The notes under the pieces: generated by a model
What the model saw: the letters and a program-made list of their open reading frames with translations, nothing else
What the model was told of the DNA's origin: nothing
Databases searched by the model: none
Source of the DNA: JAITWN01 sp964437335
GTDB lineage: Bacteria; Pseudomonadota; Gammaproteobacteria; SZUA-140
Assembly: GCA_964437335.1 (NCBI GenBank)
Contig: CAYTGL010000018.1
Coordinates: forward strand, 1-52,119
Direction: 5' to 3'
DNA length: 52,119 nucleotides
Translations under genes and position numbers: made by a program
Shown here: positions 24,925 through 32,907 of the stretch, in pieces
Position numbering within the stretch: the first letter of the stretch is position 1
Layout of the letters: every line of letters begins with the position of its first letter

Positions 24925-25557
24925 CTATACGCCGGTCGGAGAAGACTTCCCGCTCATCCGGCGCGCCTTCAGATAGAAAAACACGCCAATTATACCGACG
25001 ATAAAGCCGATGCCGCCGACAATATCGCTGAAGGTCCGTTGCTCCTTCAGTTCAGACAAGTTACGCATTACCGGGAGCAGGGACTCGCCGACCGCCTTGC
25101 GGATCATCGCCTGGACAGCCGCTGAATCGACACCCTCGCCGCCTATCGGGCCCGTGACAGCAGACATTTGACCCGAAGTCGGCATTTCGTCGGCGAGACC
25201 GGGTTTAGAGTTCTTGCCAGCCGCTTCACCGATCGATATGCCACCCAGTTCGGATTGGGTCAGCGTATATTCAGTGCGATGCCCCATCCCTGCATACAGG
25301 CTAATCCTCAAGTCACTGATTTGCGGGATATCAAAGGAAAACTTTCCGTCGTCATCGGTGGTGCCTTCCAGCAGGAGTTCATTCCCCGGGCCATACACCG
25401 TAACCTTGCTGTTCTGGGCCCGCTTGCCATCGGTAAAATATCCCTCGACTACGATCGTATTACCCTCCACATTGGCAAATAAATTGACCTTGTGGGCATG
25501 TACAGGCGATGCCGAGAACATCCCGGCCAGTAAGAATACAAGTATTAACAGGAACAT
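24925..25557 (-). CDS. nikL: NikL-like accessory component of the nickel transporter
   Basis: 210 residues from the ATG at 25557. That start gives a clean signal peptide ending VHA; the mature protein begins with HKVNLFANVEG, an N-terminal His likely to bind metal. An Ig-like domain follows (residues 25-100), then a coiled region, then one C-terminal membrane helix (FSDIVGGIGFIVGIIGVFFYL). This matches NikL, which together with NikK replaces NikN in some ECF nickel transporters. The gene order nikK-nikL-nikM-nikQ-nikO agrees. Confidence 0.8.
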   Translation of the reverse strand: MFLLILVFLLAGMFSASPVHAHKVNLFANVEGNTIVVEGYFTDGKRAQNSKVTVYGPGNELLLEGTTDDDGKFSFDIPQISDLRISLYAGMGHRTEYTLTQSELGGISIGEAAGKNSKPGLADEMPTSGQMSAVTGPIGGEGVDSAAVQAMIRKAVGESLLPVMRNLSELKEQRTFSDIVGGIGFIVGIIGVFFYLKARRMSGKSSPTGV

Positions 25558-25579
25558 GTGAAATCCCCTCAGCGGAAAC

Positions 25580-25617
25580 GCCACAGGCGCACCCCCCTGC
25601 GGGGATGCGCCTGTGGC
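25580..25617 (-). other. Long hairpin between nikK and nikL
   Basis: A perfect 12-base stem (GCCACAGGCGCA / TGCGCCTGTGGC) with a GC-rich inner stem, 23 bases upstream of the nikL start. There is no T-run after it on the minus strand. It probably stabilises or attenuates the message between the two genes. Confidence 0.7.
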
Positions 25618-25646
25618 GCGCTGGCTGATGCAGATAGAGTGGATAC

Positions 25647-25670
25647 CTACGTCATACATATGTGACGTAG
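25647..25670. promoter_or_regulatory. Inverted repeat between nikK and nikL
   Basis: Perfect arms CTACGTCA and TGACGTAG around an 8-base spacer, just after the nikK stop. It contains GTCATAC, similar to a half-site of the E. coli NikR box, so it could be a second, internal operator. Confidence 0.45.
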
Positions 25671-25685
25671 ATCATAACACTAATT

Positions 25686-26471
25686 TCACTTCATTGCATG
25701 GGTTCGCACCCACAGGACGGCGCCGATCTCGACCGGATAGTCCTTACCCTCATGCTTCATGGTCTTGTCGTCTTCGTTCAACGCGGCGAATCCCCACCAG
25801 CCTGCCTTTGGCATGGCATAGGTAAAGACGCCGTTGGCATCGGCCTTGACGACCTGGGTGATCATCGGATCGGCCTCGGGCGTCGCCTTGCCATTGCTGA
25901 AATACTCGACCTCGACTTCGGAGAACGGAACCGGCTCGCCGTTCACCTTGACAACCCCCTGAAACACATTACCGGAATACAGGCCATAGGGCCGGGTCAA
26001 TGGTGTGATCTCGGTCTTGAATCCGACTTCCTCGTCCCACCCCTCCTCGAGACCGAAGGCGTTGACGATAACCTTAGTGTAATGGACGATGAAGGCCTCT
26101 TCTGCGGGCTCCCAGTACGGCTGCGGCTCGACATAGAAAATGTGATCGCCGGGGTTTTTCAGCGCATAGTTCAGGGTAAACGCGTCCAGGCTCTCGCCAC
26201 CGACATCCTTCACCTTGACAGGCTTCAGATCGCTCAACAGATCAGTCTTCTTCCCGCCGACCAGCACGCCGAACTGCGCCGGTTTGACCATGTGCATGCC
26301 CGACCCCTCGAAGGGATGCCAGAACCTCACGTCGAGGTTGAGCGTGCGCTTCTCGTCCTGTGACACCATGTCGTCGGACGGGATGATCATCTGGAAGTGG
26401 GCAGCCGCGATGCCGGAGGTCGCGAGGCAGGCGATTCCGGTGATCGCTGACAACAGTTTCTTGTTACTCAT
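25686..26471 (-). CDS. nikK: NikK-like DUF4198 periplasmic nickel-binding protein
   Basis: 261 residues from ATG 26471 (AGGAG 7 bases upstream; the ATG just before it at 26474 is an alternative). The signal peptide ends IAAA, and the mature chain begins HFQMIIPSDD, again an exposed N-terminal His. The body is the DUF4198 fold: LNLDVRFWHPFEGSGMHM, then PGDHIFYVEPQPYWEPAEE and a C-terminal PKAGWWGFAAL region. NikK proteins deliver or pre-bind nickel for the NikLMQO transporter. It lies 65 bases after the porin gene. Confidence 0.85.
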   Translation of the reverse strand: MSNKKLLSAITGIACLATSGIAAAHFQMIIPSDDMVSQDEKRTLNLDVRFWHPFEGSGMHMVKPAQFGVLVGGKKTDLLSDLKPVKVKDVGGESLDAFTLNYALKNPGDHIFYVEPQPYWEPAEEAFIVHYTKVIVNAFGLEEGWDEEVGFKTEITPLTRPYGLYSGNVFQGVVKVNGEPVPFSEVEVEYFSNGKATPEADPMITQVVKADANGVFTYAMPKAGWWGFAALNEDDKTMKHEGKDYPVEIGAVLWVRTHAMK

Positions 26472-26536
26472 CATATGACTCCTGTGCAGAAATTGGACTG
26501 TGTGAGCACGCAACCACTATTCCGCTGGGGCGAACT

Positions 26537-27670
26537 CTACATCCCGCCGATCAGTGCGCCAAACTCGGTTGATAGTTGCAGCGCGAACAGATCCTCGGTG
26601 TCTAGAGGAGAGGAAAGCGTTGCGTCGAACTCACGGCGCAAATACTCTCCGGACAATGTGACGCCGTCGAACAACGCGACGTCAATGACGATGCCATAGG
26701 TGGTCTCCGGGTGGCCGGGCCACTCGTCGGTCTGGCCAAATAGTCCAGTGATCGTCCATTCCCGGTTACCGAGCATCAGGCCACCAAAGGTCAGTTCACC
26801 CCAGAGGGCCATCGGTTGCAGATCAGCGAGGCCACCCTGGGTATAGCTGTCCATAGCCGAGACATAGTTCAGTTGGAGCGTCGCCGGGCCGAGAGTGATG
26901 CTGCCATAGAGGTCCAATCCGGCAACGGCGTCTTCCGTCGGATCGAGCTCGTCAATCAGCGTGATGCTGTTGTTGAGGTTGCTCATCCAGTTGACCGCCA
27001 CGGTGAACCTGTCGAATTCACCGGCGATGCCCAGGAACATGTCATTCAGTTCGTCATCGGCATCTTCACCCGGCGTCGTCGCACCGGCATTTCCGTCCGC
27101 GCCGCGACCGCCGTAGATACCGCCATAGACATTGATCGGACCGGGGGAGAAACCTAACAGCAAGGATGTCTCGAGGGTTTCACCGAGACCAAGCGTATCG
27201 GGCTCGGAGATGACGTCGAAGGTGTGATACTCGAAGTTGGTCGAGAACGGTACATACAACTTGCCGGCCTGCAGGTACCACGGCGAATCCTCAAGGCCTT
27301 GGCGATCCGGGGTGTCCGCCAGCATCCGGCCGGTGCCCGACAGGGTCACGAAGGCCTGGTCGACGGCGAAGCCCTGATCCGGGGAACCGCCAGCGGGTTC
27401 TTCCTCAAGCAACCAGACAACGTTGACATCGGCGTTGCGGAGCGGGCTGATGGTCAGGCCCAGTTCAAGGGAATTGACGAACACGTCGGAGACCTTCTCG
27501 CTTTCTCCTCCTGTAATTCCCGTATCGCTCTGACTGGCAGTGACATTCAGATGCCCACCGATCTCTACCTGGACCGCGAGGCTCTGCGCCGCGTAGCCGA
27601 GGCACGTACTGGCGATCAGGCCTGCCATTATCGGTAACCGCTTCCTCGAAATCCTGCTGTGCTCTCTCAT
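26537..27670 (-). CDS. LbtU-like outer-membrane porin, probable nickel entry
   Basis: 377 residues from ATG 27670, which has GGGGAG upstream; the signal peptide ends near QSLA. The beta-barrel pattern and the phrases SLELGLTISP, WYLQAGKLYVPFSTNFEYH and DTLGLGETLETSLLLGF match LbtU-type siderophore porins, known from legiobactin uptake in Legionella. As first gene of the nickel uptake operon it most likely carries nickel or a nickel chelate across the outer membrane. Many Asp/Glu residues line the putative loops. No TonB box or plug domain is seen, so transport would be passive. Confidence 0.75.
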   Translation of the reverse strand: MREHSRISRKRLPIMAGLIASTCLGYAAQSLAVQVEIGGHLNVTASQSDTGITGGESEKVSDVFVNSLELGLTISPLRNADVNVVWLLEEEPAGGSPDQGFAVDQAFVTLSGTGRMLADTPDRQGLEDSPWYLQAGKLYVPFSTNFEYHTFDVISEPDTLGLGETLETSLLLGFSPGPINVYGGIYGGRGADGNAGATTPGEDADDELNDMFLGIAGEFDRFTVAVNWMSNLNNSITLIDELDPTEDAVAGLDLYGSITLGPATLQLNYVSAMDSYTQGGLADLQPMALWGELTFGGLMLGNREWTITGLFGQTDEWPGHPETTYGIVIDVALFDGVTLSGEYLRREFDATLSSPLDTEDLFALQLSTEFGALIGGM

Positions 27671-27807
27671 AATGTCTCCCCTTCGTCGCTTACTCTTTAT
27701 TGTTAACTGCATACCGGTGATGCATTGAATACAGCGATGTTTTTCGACCAGAATCTACCTATTGTTTAACAAAATTTAGCGCCCTCTGTTATAGCACAAC
27801 TGCTGAA

Positions 27808-27834
27808 GTATGCAACATATTAAATATTGCTTAC
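27808..27834. promoter_or_regulatory. Candidate NikR box upstream of the nickel operon
   Basis: Arms GTATGCAA (27808-27815) and TTGCTTAC (27827-27834) separated by 11 A/T-rich bases; 10 of 13 paired positions are symmetric. The outer GTATG half resembles the E. coli NikR consensus GTATGA-N16-TCATAC. It stands 137 bases upstream of the porin start. The gap 27671-28017 otherwise holds only A/T-rich promoter-like DNA and the moaE terminator. Confidence 0.5.
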
Positions 27835-27966
27835 ACTTCAAATACCTATGACCTCGTCGAATGCGTATTATATTTGGTAGCCACTGCGGGCGGCATGTGA
27901 AGCAGCCTCGCGAGGATTAAGGCTTGTAATCTAAAGTTATTTGTCACGCAAAGAGTACAAACAAAA

Positions 27967-27996
27967 AGGCCCCGGACGTTCTCACGTCCGGGGCCT
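27967..27996 (-). terminator. Rho-independent terminator of the moa operon
   Basis: A 13-base perfect stem (AGGCCCCGGACGT / ACGTCCGGGGCCT) with loop TCTC. On the minus strand it is followed by TTTTTGTTTGT, 22 bases after the moaE stop. Confidence 0.92.
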
Positions 27997-28017
27997 AGGA
28001 TAAATCTGTTAGTCGTA

Positions 28018-28491
28018 TTACGCCGATTTGCGAACGACCCGCCGGGCCACTCCCGGGTCTTCTGAATTCTTCTCGACCCAGTGCTTCTTGCCCGCGGTCG
28101 TCACCTCACACTTCCAGAACGGGGCGCTTTCCTTGAGGTAATTGATGATGTAGCGGCAGGCGTCGAAGGAGTCCTTGCGATGCGCGGACCACACGGCAAC
28201 CAGCACTATCGGATCCGTCGGGACCATCTCGCCGACGCGGTGGCCGACTAGGCAGTCCATGATGTCCCATTCGTCCATTGCCTCCTGGCAGACACGCTCG
28301 ATGTGGTGCTCGGTCATGCCGGGATAATAATCCAGGTTCATCGCGCGCACGTCCTGGCCATCATTGAAGTCGCGCATCGTGCCGACAAAGGTCACCACGC
28401 CGCCATGCTTGCCCACGGGAAGCGCGCTCTTCTCATACTCCAGCACCTCCTTGTACGGATCAAGCGTGTCCTTGGTGATGAATACTTTCAT
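28018..28491 (-). CDS. moaE: Molybdopterin synthase catalytic subunit MoaE
   Basis: 157 residues. Family motifs: GGVVTFVGTMRDFNDG, LDYYPGMTE, WSAHRKDSFDACRYIINYLKE and the active-site Lys in APFWKCE. MoaE and MoaD convert precursor Z (cPMP) to molybdopterin by adding two sulfurs. It starts just after the moaD stop and is the last gene before a strong terminator. Confidence 0.95.
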   Translation of the reverse strand: MKVFITKDTLDPYKEVLEYEKSALPVGKHGGVVTFVGTMRDFNDGQDVRAMNLDYYPGMTEHHIERVCQEAMDEWDIMDCLVGHRVGEMVPTDPIVLVAVWSAHRKDSFDACRYIINYLKESAPFWKCEVTTAGKKHWVEKNSEDPGVARRVVRKSA

Positions 28492-28492
28492 G

Positions 28493-28726
28493 TCAGCCTC
28501 CGGTTACCGGTGGGAAAAATGCAACCTCGTCGCCGCTCTTCAGTTCGTGGCCTGAATCCGTATATTCCATGTTTACGGCGACCAGTATCGTCTCCGGGAG
28601 ACGCTCACTGGAAAGCTTGTTCCAGACATCGGCGACCGTGACCTTGTCGCCCTTCAGACTGATCTTGTCTTCGGACTTGCCCATGCGGTCACGAAGACTC
28701 GCAAAATAACGTACCTTGATATCCAT
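28493..28726 (-). CDS. moaD: Molybdopterin synthase sulfur carrier subunit MoaD
   Basis: 77 residues from the ATG at 28726 (MDIKVRYFASLRD), a beta-grasp ubiquitin-like fold ending in PPVTGG. The C-terminal Gly-Gly is adenylated by a MoeB-type E1 and then thiocarboxylated. Two E1-like genes lie divergently 3 kb away. A longer frame to 28753 has no better ribosome binding site. Confidence 0.94.
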   Translation of the reverse strand: MDIKVRYFASLRDRMGKSEDKISLKGDKVTVADVWNKLSSERLPETILVAVNMEYTDSGHELKSGDEVAFFPPVTGG

Positions 28727-28777
28727 GTTTATCGCCTCTGCTCGACTGTGCAATGATCGCGACGTCCGGCAGCCGCC

Positions 28778-29269
28778 TCAGGCGGACGCCGACCTGCGCC
28801 AGTGGCCCGACTTCCCGCCCGACTTCTCGAGCAGTCCGATCTCCGAGATCACCATGCCCCGATCAACTGCCTTGCACATGTCATAGATCGTCAGCAAAGC
28901 GACCTGCACCGCCGTCAGTGTTTCCATCTCGACACCGGTCTGGCCATTGCAGCGAACTACCGCCTTGCAGTACACGGCGTTCTTCTCCGGCTCCGGCGTC
29001 AGATCGAGATCGACCGATGTGATCATTATGGGATGACACAGCGGGATCAGATCCGGAGTCTTCTTCGCCCCCATGATACCGGCGACGCGAGCAATGCCGA
29101 GCACGTCGCCTTTCTTGTGCGATCCTTCCATGATCTTCTTCAGGGTCTCGGGCAACATGTAGATGCGCCCCTCGGCAACGCCTTCGCGGGTGGTGGAACT
29201 CTTGGCGCCGACATCCACCATATAAGCTTCGCCGCTGGCATTGAAATGGGTCAGGTCGTTATAACTCAT
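28778..29269 (-). CDS. moaC: Cyclic pyranopterin monophosphate synthase MoaC
   Basis: 163 residues. DVGAKSSTTREGVAEG at the N-terminus, LIPLCHPIMIT and CNGQTGVEMETLTAVQVALLTIYDMCKAVD are the conserved active-site segments. It completes cPMP formation from the MoaA product. It is 55 bases downstream of moaA. Confidence 0.96.
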   Translation of the reverse strand: MSYNDLTHFNASGEAYMVDVGAKSSTTREGVAEGRIYMLPETLKKIMEGSHKKGDVLGIARVAGIMGAKKTPDLIPLCHPIMITSVDLDLTPEPEKNAVYCKAVVRCNGQTGVEMETLTAVQVALLTIYDMCKAVDRGMVISEIGLLEKSGGKSGHWRRSASA

Positions 29270-29323
29270 TTGTAGCTTCCCTTGATGATGACTGCTTGTA
29301 CTGGCTGACCGCCCCGTAGACGG

Positions 29324-30445
29324 TCAGCCGCCGATCTGGGTCATGCTGGCCCGCGAACGGTCGATATCCGAGACGTTTATCTTGGCGGCGATACTCGCCG
29401 CTTTCTTCGCTTCGAATCCGTCCTTGTGCTTTTCGTCGAAGGCCTTGCGGAACAAGGCAACGATGTCGTCATCGCTGCCGCCATTGCGGATCAGGTCACG
29501 CAGGTGATACGGAGCTTCCGAGTAGAGACAGTTCATGATATTGCCGTCGGCGGTCACACGAATCCGCGAGCAGTTGCCGCACAGGCTGCGGGTGAAGGCA
29601 GGGATCACCGCGAATTTGCCGGCATATCCGGGGACATGGTAGATGTGGTGCTCGGTACGGGTGCCGCTTGCCGGCTCGAGCCCTTGAGCCTTGTAGTGTG
29701 ACTCGATCTGGCCGCACAGATCTGATGCACTCGCGAAATGCTCGCCGCTCTCCCAGATCTGGTGGGCGTCAAACGGCATGAACTCGATGAAGCGGACGGT
29801 GATCGGTTTGTCCTTCGTCAGTTCGCAGAACTGGATCAGCTCGTCTTCGTTGAAACCGCGCATCAGCACGACATTGATCTTGACTCTCGGGAAACCGAGT
29901 TCGACAGCAAGGTCGATACTCTCCAGAACCTTCTCGAGCCCGGAACGCCGCGTGATGGTCTCGAACTTCTCGGCCTGCAGCGAATCGAGGCTGATATTGA
30001 CACCGGTCAATCCGGCCTCACGCAGCGGCCGCGCGTACTTCGGGAACAGGAGGCCGTTCGTGGTCATGTGTACCGCCTTGACTCCGGGCGTCTTCACGGT
30101 TCGCGCGACGATGTCGACGATATCCGGTCTCACCGTCGGCTCGCCGCCGGTAAACCGTACCTTGCGAACACCCATGCGCGCCAGCGTCTCTACAACCCGG
30201 AGGATCTCGTCGGTGCGCAGCACCATGTCCTTTTCCTTGAACTTGACGCCCTCTTCCGGCATGCAGTAGGTACAGCGCAGATTGCACTGCTCGATGACAG
30301 CGATGCGAACATAATCGAAGGTCCGCCCATGACGATCCTGAAGCGGCGGGAGTGGGTTGAGCGGCGGGTTTTCCTGCTGCAGCGCTGAACTGGAGTTAGC
30401 TGCTAACGCTCCATACGACTTCTGATTCAGCGAGTTATTGAGCAT
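29324..30445 (-). CDS. moaA: GTP 3',8-cyclase MoaA (radical SAM)
   Basis: 373 residues from ATG 30445, preceded by GAGGAG at 8 bases. The radical-SAM cluster C-x3-C-x2-C is in EQCNLRCTYCMPEEG; the second [4Fe-4S] cluster uses CGNC and a later Cys in MNCLYSE. The C-terminal Gly-Gly of MoaA (TQIGG) is present. It catalyses the first step of molybdenum cofactor synthesis from GTP. The first about 45 residues are an extra, low-complexity N-terminal segment. Confidence 0.96.
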   Translation of the reverse strand: MLNNSLNQKSYGALAANSSSALQQENPPLNPLPPLQDRHGRTFDYVRIAVIEQCNLRCTYCMPEEGVKFKEKDMVLRTDEILRVVETLARMGVRKVRFTGGEPTVRPDIVDIVARTVKTPGVKAVHMTTNGLLFPKYARPLREAGLTGVNISLDSLQAEKFETITRRSGLEKVLESIDLAVELGFPRVKINVVLMRGFNEDELIQFCELTKDKPITVRFIEFMPFDAHQIWESGEHFASASDLCGQIESHYKAQGLEPASGTRTEHHIYHVPGYAGKFAVIPAFTRSLCGNCSRIRVTADGNIMNCLYSEAPYHLRDLIRNGGSDDDIVALFRKAFDEKHKDGFEAKKAASIAAKINVSDIDRSRASMTQIGG

Positions 30446-30519
30446 GACTGTTCTCCTCAAGGGCTTCTTTGTAGCTGCTTCGCCTGAACATTATCTTTCA
30501 GAACGACCCGAATAAAGTT

Positions 30520-30841
30520 GACCAATTTGGTCAGGGTTAGGTCGCGGACGACAGCCAGCAATCACCACACTCCGCATGCCGCGCCGTCACACAGGGGATC
30601 GTATTCACGCGCCCCTCATCATCCAAGGTGATGACCTGCCTCATCCCTGAACATCAACCGAACTGAGGTGGATACATGCCAGTCCACCTGGTCGTCCGTA
30701 ACGTGGTGTGCGGGGTGCGCGGGTGACTTCGACTTCAAGCCACCAATCCCCCAAGTCGCATGCCCTTGCGGAAGAGAACCCCCGTCGCCGGAGGCCTTAC
30801 TCACCGGTAACCCCGGCTCTTGTTTAGGCAGAGTCTACCGT
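30520..30841 (-). ncRNA. Structured moaA leader, possible Moco riboswitch
   Basis: The 638 bases between moaA and the divergent Kelch gene (30446-31083) have no gene. On the minus strand this part folds into several hairpins: GGTGGCTT/AAGTCACC (30722-30744, 8 base pairs), AGGTGGA/TCCACCT (30666-30689), TCATCA/TGATGA (30616-30634) and GACCAATTTGGTC (30520-30532). A GCAA tetraloop on a CC/GG stem lies near 30766-30773. A GC-rich, highly structured leader before moaA is the usual place for the molybdenum cofactor RNA motif, but I cannot confirm a match to its consensus. Confidence 0.42.
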
Positions 30842-30916
30842 GGGCGAAGCATAACATAATAGGAAACGGAACGGAATCACACACCCACTTCGAAAACCAG
30901 GTATCGGGCCTGATTT

Positions 30917-30950
30917 CATACATATTTTTCAGTAGTAATACATACATATT
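30917..30950. repeat. Direct repeat CATACATATT between moaA and the Kelch gene
   Basis: Identical 10-base copies at 30917-30926 and 30941-30950, about two helix turns apart, in the A/T-rich part of the divergent promoter region. A regulator binding both copies could control moaA and the Kelch gene together. Confidence 0.6.
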
Positions 30951-31083
30951 CGCGCTCACGCGTCGATGGCTGCTTGCCGCAGTCAGCCAAACCATCGGAC
31001 AATAGTTAATTGTCATCATCATATCGACCCAACTACGAATGTGATGACTTTCCTTGGTATAAACAAGAGCGCACAACATCATC

Positions 31084-32019
31084 ATGAAGACTGCTGACGA
31101 CTGCCGGAACGGCGCCTGGACCCGAAGACCCGCGTTGCCCGTTGCCCGGTCACACTGCCCGACTGCCAGCTACAAGGGTAAGATCTATGGCTTCGGTGGT
31201 GGCGGACCAAGCTTCAAGAGCTTGAATTCCGTTATTATTTATGACCCGGCACGGGATCGCTGGTCAACCGGGGCCGACATGCCGACACTGCGATCGGGCG
31301 CGATCGCGCAGACGGTCGGCGATGCGATCTATATCATCGGCGGCGGATTCAAGCAGGAAAATGGCACCTTCCGCTTCCTGCGCACGACCGAGATCTATCA
31401 CCCTGAAACCGGCCGCTGGGAGCAGGGGCCTGACATGCTGATGCCGCATGACTACCCGGCAGGTGCGCTGCTGGACGGCCATATCTACATCCTTGGCGGC
31501 CATCACCCCGATGCGACATTGTCCGGACCGAAGACCGACCCGGGCTTCGATTTCTGCGAACGCCTCAATCTCAAGATCGGGAAGTGGGAACAAATCGCCC
31601 CGCTGCCGACGCCCAGGTTTGCCCTCGACGCCGTTGTTGTCGATGGTCGCGTCCTGACAATGGGGGGCGTCGCGTTCACGCCGGAGGGCTTCAATAACTT
31701 CGACCATCTCGAGGCCTATGACCCGAAGAGCGGTCGATGGACCCGGGAGAAACTAACTCTGCCGTGGACCGCAGCCGGCGCTGGCGCCTGCCTGGCGGCC
31801 GGCCGGCCGTTTATCTTCGGCGGCTACAGCGGGGACGGTATCAGCGACCATTGTGCCTTTTATGAAGCACAGGACGGCAAGTGGCACCTCCTGCCGCCGA
31901 TCCCGCAGCCACTCGCGGCAATGGGAGTCGGGGTAATCGACAACACGATCTATCTGCTCGGCGGCTGGGCCGATGACGGGCGTACGCCGCAGGACTGCTG
32001 TTACGCCTACACCTTCTGA
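31084..32019 (+). CDS. Kelch-repeat beta-propeller protein
   Basis: 311 residues with about six Kelch repeats (GKIYGFGGGG, DAIYIIGGG, GHIYILGGHH, GRVLTMGG, GRPFIFGGYSG, NTIYLLGGWAD), each with the Gly-Gly pair and downstream Trp (DRWSTG, GRWEQG, GKWEQI, GRWTRE, GKWHLL). Together they would close one propeller. No signal peptide is visible, so the protein is probably cytoplasmic. It opens the rightward run leading to the two MoeB-like genes, 29 bases ahead of the first. A binding or scaffold role is likely; no enzyme motif is seen. Confidence 0.85.
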   Translation: MKTADDCRNGAWTRRPALPVARSHCPTASYKGKIYGFGGGGPSFKSLNSVIIYDPARDRWSTGADMPTLRSGAIAQTVGDAIYIIGGGFKQENGTFRFLRTTEIYHPETGRWEQGPDMLMPHDYPAGALLDGHIYILGGHHPDATLSGPKTDPGFDFCERLNLKIGKWEQIAPLPTPRFALDAVVVDGRVLTMGGVAFTPEGFNNFDHLEAYDPKSGRWTREKLTLPWTAAGAGACLAAGRPFIFGGYSGDGISDHCAFYEAQDGKWHLLPPIPQPLAAMGVGVIDNTIYLLGGWADDGRTPQDCCYAYTF

Positions 32020-32048
32020 ACCCCGGACCTGACCCCCGAGGTTCCGGC

Positions 32049-32792
32049 GTGGACCGTGAACAATTGCAACGCTACAGCCGGCATATCCTGCTCCCGCAGG
32101 TCGATATCGCGGGGCAGGAGCGCTTGCTCGGCGCTACCGCGCTGATCATCGGACTTGGCGGACTGGGTTCCCCGGCGGCGATGTACCTGGCGGCAAGCGG
32201 AGTGGGGCATCTGATCCTCAACGATCACGATGACGTCGAACTCGGGAATCTTCAACGCCAGATCCTCCACTCAACCGCCGATCTCGGGCGTCGCAAGACA
32301 GAATCCGCCAGAAACAAGCTGCAAGCCCTGAATCCTGGCATCGAGTTGACGGCACTGGACCGGCAGCTGCCCGGACCCGAACTCGCACGCCAGGTTGCAA
32401 GTGCGGACGTCGTGCTCGATGCGACCGATAATTTTACTGCCCGCTTTGCAGTGAATCGGACCTGCGCAGCAGCGCAAACCCCGCTGGTATGGGGCGCAGT
32501 AATCCGGATGCAAGGGCAGACCTCGACCTTCGATTTCAGGCGTTCCGACAGCCCCTGCCTCGCCTGTCTCTATCCCGAACAGGATCACGGTGAAACGGAG
32601 GATAGCTGCGCCGCCTCCGGGGTGCTCGCGCCGCTCGCCGGCATCATCGGTTGCATCATGGCGACTGAAGCGCTCAAGGTTTTACTGGATCTAGGCGATA
32701 CGCTTTGCGGACGCCTGGCGCTGATCGATGCCGCGGACATGACATGGCGGCAGATACGCCTGCCCAAGGATCCCCATTGTGACTGCCATTAA
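32049..32792 (+). CDS. moeB: MoeB/ThiF-type E1-like adenylyltransferase
   Basis: 247 residues starting at GTG 32049. RYSRHILLPQVDIAGQERLLGA and the nucleotide-binding ALIIGLGGLGSPAA are canonical. DNFTARFAVN holds the catalytic region. The zinc site uses CLAC and the C-terminal CDC pair. The conserved Cys of the crossover loop is present in DSCAASG. It would adenylate the C-terminal Gly of MoaD or another ubiquitin-like sulfur carrier. A second E1-like gene follows 115 bases later. Confidence 0.9.
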   Translation: MDREQLQRYSRHILLPQVDIAGQERLLGATALIIGLGGLGSPAAMYLAASGVGHLILNDHDDVELGNLQRQILHSTADLGRRKTESARNKLQALNPGIELTALDRQLPGPELARQVASADVVLDATDNFTARFAVNRTCAAAQTPLVWGAVIRMQGQTSTFDFRRSDSPCLACLYPEQDHGETEDSCAASGVLAPLAGIIGCIMATEALKVLLDLGDTLCGRLALIDAADMTWRQIRLPKDPHCDCH

Positions 32793-32794
32793 TG

Positions 32795-32800
32795 TATAAT
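32795..32800 (+). promoter_or_regulatory. TATAAT box ahead of the rhodanese-MoeB gene
   Basis: A perfect TATAAT starts 2 bases after the previous stop codon and 107 bases before the next start; no good -35 is seen at the right distance. The 115-base gap also holds three copies of a CCGGA(C/T)ATCCG-like motif, partly inverted, function unknown. Confidence 0.4.
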
Positions 32801-32907
32801 TGTGCATCCTCGCAAATCATTTTTGAAGGTTCGCTTATCCGCAAACCGGACATCCGCACTTCTCGCCGGATATCCGCTCTGCACTGAACATCCGGCTCGG
32901 AGGTGAT

